A stretch of 64,000 nucleotides of DNA from Gordoniibacillus kamchatkensis. GTDB lineage: Bacteria > Bacillota > Bacilli > Paenibacillales > NBRC-103111. The notes under the pieces were generated by a model. That model saw only the letters and a program-made list of their open reading frames with translations, was not told the DNA's origin and did not search any database. Shown here piece after piece: positions 16,504-24,878 of the stretch. The position numbers and the translations under genes were made by a program. Position 1 is the first letter of the stretch; each line of letters begins with the position of its first letter. The stretch spans positions 1 to 64,000 of the forward strand of contig NZ_JXAK01000014.1 of the NCBI RefSeq assembly GCF_000829455.1. The letters are read 5' to 3'.

Positions 16504-17133
16504 ATGCATCGAGTCGTTACGCCAAAAATTTTGTACTTCGGCACCCCGGTCGTCCTCATCAGCACGTTAAACGAAGACGGGACCGCCAACCTCGCCCCGA
16601 TGTCGTCGGCATGGTGGCTTAACCAATCCTGCATGCTCGGCATGAGCGAAAAATCGCAAACCGTGCGCAACATGGCGCGCGAGCGGCAATGTGTACTGAA
16701 TCTGCCTTCGGCGAATCTTGCGGACGCGGTCGACCGGCTGGCGCTGCTCACCGGCCGCAATCCGGTGCCGGACACCAAGGCGCAATTAGGATACCGCTAC
16801 GAGCCCGATAAATTCGGAACCGCCGGACTTTCTCCGGAACCGTCTCATTTCGTAAAACCTCCCCGGGCCAAAGAGTGCCCCGTTCAATTGGAGGCGCTTG
16901 TCGAACAAATTCACGCCTTCGGCCAGCCCAGCAGTCTGACGGCCATCGAAGTTAGCATCGTGCGCGTTCATGTCGATGAGCGGATCTTGATGGACGGGGA
17001 AGCGAACTACATCGATCCCGAGAAGTGGAACCCGCTTATCATGAATTTTTGCGAGTTTTTCGGCTTGGGCGGCAAGCTGCGCCCCTCAACGCTTGCTCCG
17101 GTTTTTGCGCCGCCATCGCGCGACGGCCGATAA
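16504..17133 (+). CDS. Flavin reductase-like (FMN-binding split-barrel) protein
   Basis: The 209-residue protein shows the flavin reductase-like domain features: PVVLISTLNEDGTANLAPMSSAWW near the N-terminus and the conserved RNMARERQCVLNLPS. Such proteins bind FMN and supply or use reduced flavin; the partner oxygenase is not encoded here. AAAGGAG precedes the ATG by about 10 bases. Its last 48 bases overlap the end of the convergent nucleotidyltransferase gene, an unusual tail-to-tail overlap. Confidence 0.8.
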   Translation: MHRVVTPKILYFGTPVVLISTLNEDGTANLAPMSSAWWLNQSCMLGMSEKSQTVRNMARERQCVLNLPSANLADAVDRLALLTGRNPVPDTKAQLGYRYEPDKFGTAGLSPEPSHFVKPPRAKECPVQLEALVEQIHAFGQPSSLTAIEVSIVRVHVDERILMDGEANYIDPEKWNPLIMNFCEFFGLGGKLRPSTLAPVFAPPSRDGR

Positions 17134-17901
17134 GCCTTGACGCATACGAATAGGAGCGGGAGTGCCCGTTCTTACACGCGGCCAGCAGCATGAGCGCTCA
17201 TCCTCCTGCCGGAAGCCTTCGAACAATCTCCCGCCGTACGGCGCCAGCACCCGGTCGACGAAGGCGATGAGACCTTCCTTCTGTTCCATCTTGTAAAACA
17301 GGTCGAGCTCTTGAACAAGCTCGCGGCAAAACGTTTCGTCATACATGCGGAGCGAACGGACGACCCATTTGCCTTCCCCGGTCCAACAGCCGTGCATTCT
17401 CAGCTCCATTTCCTGCACGAGGCCGGCCAGACGGTTCACCGTAAACAAGTCCTCGGCGCGCGACGACGAGCCTGCCAAATCTTCCAGACATTCCGTGATT
17501 TCATATCTTGCCTGAAGGATTTCGTCCTCCGTCCACGGCCATGGCCCTTCGCGCAGCATCTCCTTCGCTTCCCGGATCAATGCGTCCGCCGTACCGTCAT
17601 CTTTCAAAATCGTTCCATCCGCGCACATGCGCTGGATGGACGGGATGGCGCGCAGCTGATTCATCTCGAAAATATACCGGTACGACTCCGTCGTCAGGAC
17701 GAACGCCTCGATCGGCCAGCCGAACTCGCGATAGCACGCCCGGAACGGGCTCGGCTGGCTGTCGTCGAAGATGACCAAATCGAGGTCGGACCGTGCCGTA
17801 GCCCGCCCCGTCACGACGCTCCCGGCAAGCACGGCTACGCTGCAATCGGGAAAATGCTTCGCGATGAACTGCAGCGCCGCTTCTTTACCCTCCAATCTCA
17901 C
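17086..17901 (-). CDS. Nucleotidyltransferase-fold protein
   Basis: The 271-residue protein has the nucleotidyltransferase signature: GSVVTGRATARSDLDLVIF, near residues 27-45, gives the G-S and D-x-D catalytic set. It is followed by a helical region resembling aminoglycoside or lincosamide nucleotidyltransferases. Substrate is unknown. The basic C-terminal 25 residues (RKNRSKR end) are read from DNA that also encodes the end of the flavin-reductase gene, so they may be a recent extension past a lost stop codon. Confidence 0.72.
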   Translation of the reverse strand: MRLEGKEAALQFIAKHFPDCSVAVLAGSVVTGRATARSDLDLVIFDDSQPSPFRACYREFGWPIEAFVLTTESYRYIFEMNQLRAIPSIQRMCADGTILKDDGTADALIREAKEMLREGPWPWTEDEILQARYEITECLEDLAGSSSRAEDLFTVNRLAGLVQEMELRMHGCWTGEGKWVVRSLRMYDETFCRELVQELDLFYKMEQKEGLIAFVDRVLAPYGGRLFEGFRQEDERSCCWPRVRTGTPAPIRMRQGLSAVARWRRKNRSKR

Positions 17902-18079
17902 ACGCCCACCTTCTTATCATTTTGTATTTGTTGCGGCCGGTTTCCTTACTCTATCTTATGGCTGATCGGGACGATCATGAGCATATTCGCCAAATAACCG
18001 GGCGGGCGCAGCAGCTGCCTATACAAACCTGTTCGCCTTCGCATACATTGTCTATATCTTTATTAGGGGGGTGAACTGC

Positions 18080-18181
18080 ATGTCCGCTATGGCTGGATAT
18101 GGGCGCGGCTTTACTTCGACCGCTGCAATTTTGGTGTTGTTTATTTTGCTTGTAATTGTCAGCCGTTCGTTCGGCATCTAA
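18080..18181 (+). CDS. YjcZ-like small hydrophobic sporulation peptide
   Basis: A 33-residue peptide: a short Gly/Tyr-rich head (MSAMAGYGRGFTS) and one membrane helix TAAILVLFILLVIVSR, ending RSFGI. This is the build of YjcZ/SscA-type spore-associated peptides of Bacillaceae. GGGGGGTGAA precedes the ATG and a terminator follows directly, so it is a single-gene transcript. Two relatives with nearly the same helix lie at 46261 and 63765. Confidence 0.8.
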   Translation: MSAMAGYGRGFTSTAAILVLFILLVIVSRSFGI

Positions 18182-18190
18182 TTTGGAGCG

Positions 18191-18230
18191 GCGCAGCGTT
18201 CCCCGTCGGGGAAAGCGCTGCGCTTTTTTT
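18191..18230 (+). terminator. Terminator of the first YjcZ-like gene
   Basis: GCGCAGCG with CGCTGCGC, an inner TTCCCC/GGGGAA stem and seven Ts. The T-run is also the left target duplication of the adjacent MITE-like element. Confidence 0.85.
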
Positions 18231-18232
18231 AA

Positions 18233-18421
18233 GGCTCTGTTGTCCTCGAGTGTTGATTTTTAACCAAAAGAAAATCCGCCGCCCAATGTGGCGGTTAATT
18301 CTCAACTATCGTATCCTCACAACAAGTACTTCAGAATTGGTTTAATCGTTCAATTAGTAACGCCAGCTTTATTGGCTCCATTGAGACCAATCGCAAATCA
18401 ACATCACAGTTTAACAGAGCC
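18233..18421. mobile_element. MITE-like element with 8-bp target duplication
   Basis: About 189 bases bounded by GGCTCTGTT and AACAGAGCC. The inverted similarity extends to about 26 bases (GGCTCTGTT-n3-CT-n3/4-TGTTGATTT on each side). It is flanked on both sides by TTTTTTAA (18225-18232 and 18422-18429), an 8-bp direct duplication, although of low complexity. No transposase is encoded. Ends starting GGCTCTGTT with 8-bp duplications occur in families such as IS6 or IS1595; I do not assign one. It inserted beside the terminator T-run. Confidence 0.6.
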
Positions 18422-18433
18422 TTTTTTAAAAGA

Positions 18434-18474
18434 GAAACCCGCCAGATCGCGAATGAATCGCAACTGGCGGGTTT
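18434..18474. terminator. Terminator hairpin downstream of the ankyrin remnant
   Basis: GAAACCCGCCAG pairs with CTGGCGGGTTTC around an 18-base loop. Read on the minus strand it follows the ankyrin remnant and runs into Ts, so it probably ended the original gene. Confidence 0.7.
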
Positions 18475-18562
18475 CTTCCACTATGTTTTTGTCTATTTGC
18501 CTAGACGCCAGGCAGATGGTTTCCAGCATGGGACGGTGCTGAGCGATAGCTTCAACCTCACA

Positions 18563-18778
18563 TTAGCGCGCTCCGGCTTTCACAAGCATATCCGCAATCG
18601 CGACGAAGCCGCGGGCATTCGCATGCGTGAGCGGCGAAACGCCGTCCTTGTCCTTAATGTTCACGTCCGCACCGTGATCGATGAGCAGCCTCACGATCGC
18701 TTGGTGCTCTTTGCCCCCATGGCCCAGCACGATTGCTTCCATCAGAGCCGTCCAGCCCAAGTTGTTAATATGGTTTGT
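18563..18778 (-). pseudogene. Truncated ankyrin-repeat protein remnant
   Basis: Only the last two ankyrin repeats remain: NNLGWTALMEAIVLG, then IVRLLIDHGADVNIKDKDGVSPLTHANARGF and a final IADMLVKAGAR. The N-terminal repeats and signal peptide expected of such secreted ankyrin proteins are missing upstream of about 18780, where the sequence becomes unrelated. With the MITE just downstream, this looks like a gene remnant left after rearrangement. Confidence 0.7.
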
Positions 18779-19010
18779 CCAAAGCGGCGCAAAACTTCAT
18801 CGCTCTTTGTTCCGAGCAGGCGTGAGCCCCCCGCTTAGCCTGCCATTATCGTCAATAACAAACTGGGCAGCATGACACTTTTATGCGGATACCCACGCTG
18901 CCTTTTACGTCCAATTTCAGGCTCATTCGACAATAACAATTTCTTTACAATTGCCATAATTATATTGTACATACGCCTGCTTTTACGGCACGCTTGCGAG
19001 GACGGTATCC
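18779..19010. other. Non-coding or remnant stretch before the spore-coat cluster
   Basis: About 230 bases without a convincing gene. A minus-strand open frame (18835-19041) encodes a basic, 68-residue product (EIGRKRQRGYPHKSVM region) that I cannot place and which may be a transposase scrap. A TATATTGTACATA-like AT-rich stretch near 18960-18975 could be the promoter of the CotS-like gene. Confidence 0.4.
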
Positions 19011-20030
19011 ATGAACAGTCGGCAGCTGACACGGTTGGCACGCCAGTTCGGCGTACGGGCCAAGCGGATCATCCAGGTCAAATCGGGTGTGTATCATCTG
19101 GTTACCCCAGCGGGAAGCCATTACTGCCTAAAGAAGATGCGCTATGCTCCGTCGCGATTGCGCTGGATGGATCGCGTGCTCAGACGGCTTCGAAAGCGCG
19201 GCTTCCCCGCGATTGCCTGGCGCAATCCGCGAGGGGCGGCGGGGCACCCGCTGTTTGCCCTCCCCACACCGCGCAGCTCCCCGTTTATTCTCACCCCCTG
19301 GATTGTAGGGAAACAACCTTCCCCGGCGTCCAAAGCGGACCTGAAGGCATGCGCCCAAGCGCTTGCAACCTTTCATATCGCCGGCCGCAAAGCGGCGTCT
19401 CCTGCTGCCGGAGCTTATTGTGTACTCGGCAAATGGCCGTCGAAACTGCGATCCCATGAAGCCTTTTTGCAGCGGCAAATCCGCAGAGCCCGGCAAAACC
19501 GGCTCGCGATGCCGCTGAACAAGGTGCTGCAAAAGTACGGTCCCGAGCTCCTCGACAGAGCGGAACGAGCGATGGGCCTGCTGAAGGGAAGCGATTACAA
19601 ATCGCTCTGCCGCAAAGCCGCTGCGAACGGAACGCTTTGCCACGGAGACAGCGGTCCGAAAAATTTTGTGATCACCTCGCAGGGAGTGTACCTGATCGAC
19701 TTTGAAACGCTGCGAATCGATTTGCCGGTTTACGATCTGTATCGCATGATCCGCCTTTCCTGCAAAAACAAAGGCTGGCAGTTCGATACCGCACGAGCGA
19801 TTCTGGACGGCTACGAGAGCGTATCGAAGCTGAGGCGCGCGGATTACGACATGCTGAAAGCGTGGCTGCTGTTTCCGCATAAAGCGGTTAAGCTGCTTCG
19901 GCATTGCAGCCGCCTGGGCGAAGCGGGCCAGCGGCGAATCGCCCAAACTCTCCGCTCTGTTATTGCCGACGAACGCAAGCTGGCGCCGCTGCTCGATAAG
20001 CTGGATAGCTACGCGAAAAAGGACCGATGA
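19011..20030 (+). CDS. CotS-family spore coat kinase-like protein
   Basis: The 339-residue protein has the APH-like fold of CotS/YutH/YtaA coat proteins. An N-terminal lobe with SGVYHLVTPAGSHYCLKKMRY and the family-typical RLRWMDRVLRRLRKRGFPAIAW region is followed by the catalytic loop LCHGDSGPKNFVI and the metal-binding VYLIDFETLRIDLPVYDLYRMIR. CotS proteins sit in the inner spore coat. It starts a cluster with a CotSA-like glycosyltransferase (ATGA overlap) and a HipA-like kinase, so the three probably modify a coat component. Confidence 0.85.
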   Translation: MNSRQLTRLARQFGVRAKRIIQVKSGVYHLVTPAGSHYCLKKMRYAPSRLRWMDRVLRRLRKRGFPAIAWRNPRGAAGHPLFALPTPRSSPFILTPWIVGKQPSPASKADLKACAQALATFHIAGRKAASPAAGAYCVLGKWPSKLRSHEAFLQRQIRRARQNRLAMPLNKVLQKYGPELLDRAERAMGLLKGSDYKSLCRKAAANGTLCHGDSGPKNFVITSQGVYLIDFETLRIDLPVYDLYRMIRLSCKNKGWQFDTARAILDGYESVSKLRRADYDMLKAWLLFPHKAVKLLRHCSRLGEAGQRRIAQTLRSVIADERKLAPLLDKLDSYAKKDR

Positions 20031-21267
20031 ACATGAAAGTATGGGTGATGACCAACGAATATGAAGGAAACAATGTCGGCGGACTCGGCGTCGTGGCGAC
20101 CCATCTTTCGCGCGCGCTCTCCAACAGCAACGATACGTCCGTAACCGTCATTTGCAAAACCGGACATACGCGCCGGGTTGCGGTAGAGAGCGGCGAATCG
20201 TTAACGGTCGTGCGATTTCCCCGCAGCTCCAAATATCATTCGAGCGCCAGGCAGCTGTTCCACGCCCGGCCCATTGCCAAATGGATGAAAACACACGGCT
20301 TCGGGCAGCCGGACATCATTCATGTCCATAGCATCCAGTGCGATGATCTGGCCCTATATTACAACAAAAAATATAAAATTCCGCTCGTCTACACGTGCCA
20401 CTCCCTGATTTGCCTCGAGCCGAAACAAAGCAATCTTAAACCGATGGAAATGCGCCAGCGGCAATTGCTCCGGGCAGCGAACGTCGTCACGGCACCGAGC
20501 GGCTGGCAGAAAGCGATGATCAGGCGCAGCTATCCGCGCTATATAAAACGCATTGAGGCGATCCCAACGGAGTGCCCGCTGTAGAGGATGTAAAGGAGCT
20601 CCAGGCACATCCGAACCGGCTGCTTTACGTCGGCCGGCTCACCGCGATAAAAGGAATTGAAGAGCTGCTCGGAGCCGTTTCGCTGCTCAAGCGCCACAAG
20701 CCGAAAGTACGTCTCGCTATCGTCGGAAAAGGAGGTCCGGCCTATACGGCCAAGCTAAAGCGGCTGGCCGGCCGGCTTCGTATCAGCTCCAATCTTAACT
20801 GGTTAGGGAAGCTGAAGCCGAGCAAAGTGCAGCGCCTTTATCGTTCTTACGGCGCAGTCGTCGTCACGAGCCGCTACGAATCGTTCGGCCTGGTAGCGCT
20901 CGAAGCGTTGTCTCACGGCGTCCCGCTCGTATCGACTCGCGGCGGCGGTCTCCGCAGTTTTGTAAGCAACAGCAACGCCACCGTCATTCCGAGAGCGAAG
21001 GCAGCCAGCATTGCAGCCGGCATCCTGCGCATGTGGCGTTCGCCTCAGCTCAAGAGAAAACGGATCGCAAACGGGCTGGATACGGCAAGACGATTCGGCT
21101 GGCCGCAAATCGCCGCGCGCTATCGCGAGCTGTTTGCCGACATTGTGACGCGAAGGGGACTCGAAAATGACGGAACATCGCTGGAAGCTGATCCGGGCTT
21201 GGAAAGCGAAACGCCAAGGGCAAGTTTGGGTCGTGCGAAGCCACTCCGGCCGGAACGGGTATTTTAA
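20027..21267 (+). pseudogene. CotSA-like GT4 glycosyltransferase, split by a frameshift
   Basis: Two adjacent frames make one GT4 glycosyltransferase. The first (20027-20584) holds the donor-domain start NEYEGNNVGGLGVVATHLS and PDIIHVHSIQ. The second (from 20572) holds LLYVGRLTAIKGIEELL, the nucleotide-sugar site SRYESFGLVALEALSHGVPLV and RFGW. The expected IPNGVP is broken at about 20566-20568, where CCAACGGAGTG needs one extra A. The frame also runs 101 bases into the next gene, so the true C-terminus may lie near 21170. It may be intact in reality if the missing base is a sequencing error. Confidence 0.8.
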
Positions 21268-21964
21268 ATTTACGAGGAAAGATCAGTGGTACTTCTCGGG
21301 GCCGATGATCGCCAACGAATACATCGCCGCTGCGCTCGCGGCAAAGCTTGGGCTGCCTGTCGCCAAGCTGGAGCTGGCTACCGTCGCCGGACCTGACGGC
21401 CGGCTGCAAAAAGGGCTCGTCTCCGTCGCCGCCAGGGCCAAGGAGGTGACAACGTGGAACGAGGCAGGAGAAGCAGTGCGGTCGCATCCCGCCAAATACG
21501 TGAAGCGGGCCGACCTGCTCCGCTCCCTGATCGTATTCGACGCGTGGATCGCCAACATCGACCGGGCTTCAGGCAAAAATCTCGTGCTGTACCGCAGCTC
21601 CGGCGACGAGAAATACCGGTGGTATTTGATCGATCACGGGCATACGCTTTACGGCTCGCCGCGCAAATGGGCCCGCGGCGCATGGAACAATCCGCTCTGG
21701 CAAAAGCTGTGGACGTTTTATCATACTCCAAAAGGGCTGCTGCGGCTGCAATCGTCCTGGAAACGTCTGGATCCGATGGTCCGGCGCATTGAGAAGCTCA
21801 CCCCGGCGCATATCGACCAAGCTTTGGACAGCGTCCCGGTCGGCTGTCTCCGTACAAATGAACGCCGCTTCATTCGCCGTTTATTGCTGACGCGCAAAAA
21901 ACAGCTGCGCAGCATCATCCGGCGCTGGCTCGCTTACAAGGTCAGGAAGGAATCCGGCCGCTGA
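21167..21964 (+). CDS. HipA-like kinase-domain protein of the spore-coat cluster
   Basis: The 265-residue protein resembles the HipA/PI-kinase-like fold found beside CotS genes: GRNGYFKFTRKDQWYFSGPMIANEYIAAALAAKLGLPV forms the N-lobe region (about 26-65). DAWIANIDRASGKNLVL is the catalytic loop (Asp, Asn) and WYLIDHGHTLYG the metal-binding strand. The start overlaps the glycosyltransferase frame by 101 bases. Its target is unknown; phosphorylation of a coat protein or glycan is inferred from context. A terminator follows. Confidence 0.7.
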   Translation: MTEHRWKLIRAWKAKRQGQVWVVRSHSGRNGYFKFTRKDQWYFSGPMIANEYIAAALAAKLGLPVAKLELATVAGPDGRLQKGLVSVAARAKEVTTWNEAGEAVRSHPAKYVKRADLLRSLIVFDAWIANIDRASGKNLVLYRSSGDEKYRWYLIDHGHTLYGSPRKWARGAWNNPLWQKLWTFYHTPKGLLRLQSSWKRLDPMVRRIEKLTPAHIDQALDSVPVGCLRTNERRFIRRLLLTRKKQLRSIIRRWLAYKVRKESGR

Positions 21965-21992
21965 TGCCGGCCTATGGCGTAAATGGAAACAA

Positions 21993-22038
21993 AACCAGCT
22001 TATGCGCGGCGCGATGGAAGCGCATAAGCTGGTTTTTC
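21993..22038 (+). terminator. Terminator of the spore-coat cluster
   Basis: AACCAGCTTATGCGC pairs with GCGCATAAGCTGGTT around a 12-base loop, followed by TTTCTTTTTG. It separates this cluster from the convergent YmaF-like gene. Confidence 0.88.
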
Positions 22039-22067
22039 TTTTTGTGCCTCCCGGCTCCGGCTTCATT

Positions 22068-22499
22068 TCAAAGAAAGCTGTCTTCGCTTCCCGTCGTGCC
22101 CCGATACATATGAGTATGAGGCGTTCTGCCGTTCACGGTCGTATAGCCTTCGAAATGATGAACATGTCCGCCTCCCGGCAAGTCGATCGCAGGCCCTGTC
22201 GTACCTTTGATGATGTGGCTGTGGCCGTCGTCGAACGACGTATGCGCATAATAGGCGTGCACATGCGGCACGCCGCTCGGTGCAGGCTCGGTCATCCCGG
22301 CATACTGATGGTCATGTCCGACATCGAACGAAGTCGTTCCCGCAAACGGATGCACATGAACGGGCCTGCCGTCCCAGGACGTAATGTACAATTTGTGCGA
22401 GTGGTTCGATTCGCCATCGGGAGAAGAGACGACAAACCCTTTCACCGGAATGCGCTTAACTCCTTTGCGATCCTTCCTTTTCCCCATAACCCCTTCCAT
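22068..22499 (-). CDS. YmaF-like histidine-rich repeat protein
   Basis: The 143-residue protein consists of repeated units ending in HxH (SNHSHKLY, VHVHPFAGTTSF, GHDHQYAGMTE, VPHVHAYYAHTSFDDGHSH, GHVHHFEGYT, PHTHMYRGTT), the pattern of the YmaF family of Bacillales. A metal-binding or spore-surface role is plausible from the many His, but unproven. The ribosome-binding site is poor for both possible ATGs (22499 and 22487). Confidence 0.8.
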   Translation of the reverse strand: MEGVMGKRKDRKGVKRIPVKGFVVSSPDGESNHSHKLYITSWDGRPVHVHPFAGTTSFDVGHDHQYAGMTEPAPSGVPHVHAYYAHTSFDDGHSHIIKGTTGPAIDLPGGGHVHHFEGYTTVNGRTPHTHMYRGTTGSEDSFL

Positions 22500-22561
22500 C
22501 CGCCTTTCATCCCAAAATGATTTCTCATCATAGTATGAAAGACAGCCGCAGCATGTCTGGG

Positions 22562-23809
22562 TTAATGAACCGTGCTTGGATAGGCTTGCAACACGATGAC
22601 TGCATTATGTCCGCCGAAGCCGAAGGAGTTCGATATGCCAATGTTCAGCTTCGCTTCGCGGGCCGTGTTCGGCACGTAATCCAAATCGCAGACGGGATCC
22701 GGCTGCTCCTGGTTTATCGTCGGCGGAATGACGCCATGCTGCAAGCTTTTCACCAGGGCGACGGCTTCCACCGCGCTCGCCGCTCCTAGCAGATGCCCTG
22801 TCATCGACTTGTTCGCCGTAACGGGGATGCGGCTGCTGTAATCCCCGAACAGTTTTTTGATCGCCAGCGTCTCTGACCTGTCTCCAACGTCGGTGCTTGT
22901 CGCATGAGCGCTGATGACGTCCACGTCTTCCGGCCGAATGCCGGCTTCCAGAAGCGCCGCTTTCATCGCCTGGTAGGCGCCGAGCCCCTCCGGGTGGGTA
23001 GCGACCATATGGTAAGCGTCGGAACTGGCGCCATAGCCGATCACTTCCGCATAAATCCGTGCCTCCCGGCGCAAGGCGTGGGACAGCGATTCCAGCACGA
23101 GAATGCCGGCCCCTTCGGCCATGACGAACCCGTCGCGCCCCGCATCGAACGGCCGGCTCGCCCGGGCCGGTTCGTCATTGCGGGCGGACAGCGCCGTGGC
23201 GTTGCCGAAGCTTGCCAACGATATTTCCGTGATCGCTGCCTCCGCGCCGCCCGCAATAACGACGTCCGCCCCGCCCGCGCGGATGAGACGGAACGCTTCG
23301 CCGATCGCCGTATTCCCGATCGAGCATGCCGTTACCGGGGCCAGCGTCGGACCCGTTGTGCCGTACTTGATGCTGATCGCAGCCGCCGCCATATTCGCGA
23401 TCATCATCGGCACCAGCGTCGGGCTGACCCGCTCCGGACCGCGCTCCAGCAGCACCTTATGCTGATCGAGGAGCGTCCCGACGCCGCCGATTCCCGAGCC
23501 GACATACACCCCGACGCGCTCCCGGTCCACCTGCTCAAGCTTGAGACCCGCATGATCCACCGCTTGCTCGGCGGCTGCGAGCGCAAACTGGCAAAACCGG
23601 TCCAGCCGCCGCGCTTCCTTGCGCCCGAAACGCGCTTCGGCGTCGAAATCGCGGACAACGCCGGCAATTTTTGCTTTATACCGCGAAGTATCGAAGGCGT
23701 CGATGCGCGATATTCCCGATTCCCCGCGTACCAAACGTTGCCAATAGCTCTCCGTATCGTTTCCGAGCGGCGAAATGACGCCCATTCCGGTGACTACAAC
23801 TTTTTCCAT
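22562..23809 (-). CDS. 3-oxoacyl-ACP synthase II (FabF-like)
   Basis: The 415-residue condensing enzyme extends acyl-ACP with malonyl-ACP. The catalytic triad is intact: Cys in VTACSIGNTAIGEAF, His in SAHATSTDVGD, His in KSMTGHLLGAASAVEA. It stands alone, without acyl-carrier-protein, fabG or fabD neighbours, and the active-site text ACSIGNTAIG differs from the ACATGTNAIG type of housekeeping FabF. It may therefore be a second copy with a special substrate. A GGAGG site precedes its ATG and an AT-rich promoter region lies upstream. Confidence 0.88.
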   Translation of the reverse strand: MEKVVVTGMGVISPLGNDTESYWQRLVRGESGISRIDAFDTSRYKAKIAGVVRDFDAEARFGRKEARRLDRFCQFALAAAEQAVDHAGLKLEQVDRERVGVYVGSGIGGVGTLLDQHKVLLERGPERVSPTLVPMMIANMAAAAISIKYGTTGPTLAPVTACSIGNTAIGEAFRLIRAGGADVVIAGGAEAAITEISLASFGNATALSARNDEPARASRPFDAGRDGFVMAEGAGILVLESLSHALRREARIYAEVIGYGASSDAYHMVATHPEGLGAYQAMKAALLEAGIRPEDVDVISAHATSTDVGDRSETLAIKKLFGDYSSRIPVTANKSMTGHLLGAASAVEAVALVKSLQHGVIPPTINQEQPDPVCDLDYVPNTAREAKLNIGISNSFGFGGHNAVIVLQAYPSTVH

Positions 23810-23944
23810 CGTTTGTTCCTCCTTGCAAACAGCTTTTGTTGGAATTATTGTGCCACTCGTTTTATCCTATTACAAGTTGTAGTTTATTATAGTATAATTA
23901 ATACCAGCATAAGTAAAACTTCTATCCAGCATTTTCGAGGATGA

Positions 23945-24018
23945 GCGATCGCGTTTTAGCGGAAGTTTTTCATGCCGAATCAGGGAGGTACCCGAGGAAG
24001 CTTATACTTTCTTATTCC
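23945..24018 (+). repeat. Dispersed repeat R1, copy B
   Basis: This copy aligns with the reverse complement of 895-972 over its whole length, sharing GCGTTT-AGCGGAAG, ATGCCGAATCAGGGAG and TATACTTTCT. It lies between the fabF-like promoter and the MmyB-type regulator at 24042 and may include part of that gene's promoter. Confidence 0.75.
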
Positions 24019-24041
24019 ATAAGACCTAGGGGGAGCTGTCG

Positions 24042-24878
24042 TTGAATCATCAAACAAGGCTTCAAGCGCTGTCGGCTTTTCTCAAAGCGCAGCGGGCCAA
24101 AGTCGCTCCGCACGCCGTCGGATTGCCCACGGGAACGCGCCGCAGAACGCCGGGGCTGCGGCGCGAGGAAGTCGCGCAGCTGGCGGGAGTAAGCGCCACG
24201 TGGTACACGTGGCTCGAACAAGGGCGTGACATCAAGGTGTCGGCGTCAGTGCTCGATCGGATCGCGTTAGCTTTGCGGCTGAACGCCGACGAGCGCAAAT
24301 ATTTGTACGCGCTGGCTATGGATACGAGCTACGGGGCCGGACCGCTGAAGGAAGAAATGGCGGAGATCAGCCCGTCTTTGTCGCGAATATTGCAGGAGCT
24401 CCGCTTCTGTCCGACCATCATATCCGACCGCAAATGCCGCATCGTCGGCTGGAACCGGGCCGCCTCCCATGTGTTTTTGGACTTCGAACAGATTCCTGCG
24501 GAACAGCGCAACATGATCCGGCTCTTGTTTACGCGCAAAGAGTTCAGGCGGCTGGCCGTCAACTGGGAGCATTTTGTCCGGGGATTCCTCTCCATATTTC
24601 GCGCCTATTACGGCCAATACGTGGAAGACGAGTGGTACGACCGCTTTCTCGCCGATATGAGGCAGGTTAGCCCAGATTTCAAGGGCCTATGGGAGCAAAG
24701 CGAAGTCAGCTCCGCCCCGGAAGTACTGATCGAATTTCGCCATGCCAAAGCCGGCAAAATGCTGTTCCAGCTCACTTCGTTGCAGGTGCAGGGCGATGCC
24801 GATTTGCGCTGCAGCATCTATACGCCGGCGCCGAACTCTTCCACCGAGCACAAGCTGCGGCAGCTGATGGAACGGTAG
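24042..24878 (+). CDS. XRE-family regulator with MmyB-like ligand domain
   Basis: A 278-residue relative of the regulator at 8693, with the same head (RRRTPGLRREEVAQLAG, then WYTWLEQGRDI) and the same kind of C-terminal MmyB-like domain (CRIVGWNRAASHVFLDFEQIP; DEWYDRFLADMRQ). It begins with TTG at 24042 after GGGGGAG. No exporter or enzyme is adjacent on either side, so its target is not evident; the dispersed repeat R1 lies just upstream. Confidence 0.82.
   Translation: MNHQTRLQALSAFLKAQRAKVAPHAVGLPTGTRRRTPGLRREEVAQLAGVSATWYTWLEQGRDIKVSASVLDRIALALRLNADERKYLYALAMDTSYGAGPLKEEMAEISPSLSRILQELRFCPTIISDRKCRIVGWNRAASHVFLDFEQIPAEQRNMIRLLFTRKEFRRLAVNWEHFVRGFLSIFRAYYGQYVEDEWYDRFLADMRQVSPDFKGLWEQSEVSSAPEVLIEFRHAKAGKMLFQLTSLQVQGDADLRCSIYTPAPNSSTEHKLRQLMER

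Noticed and set aside
18288..18542. 84-residue ORF inside the MITE-like element
   Set aside because: It has no ribosome-binding site, spans the right inverted repeat and target duplication, and matches no transposase motif.
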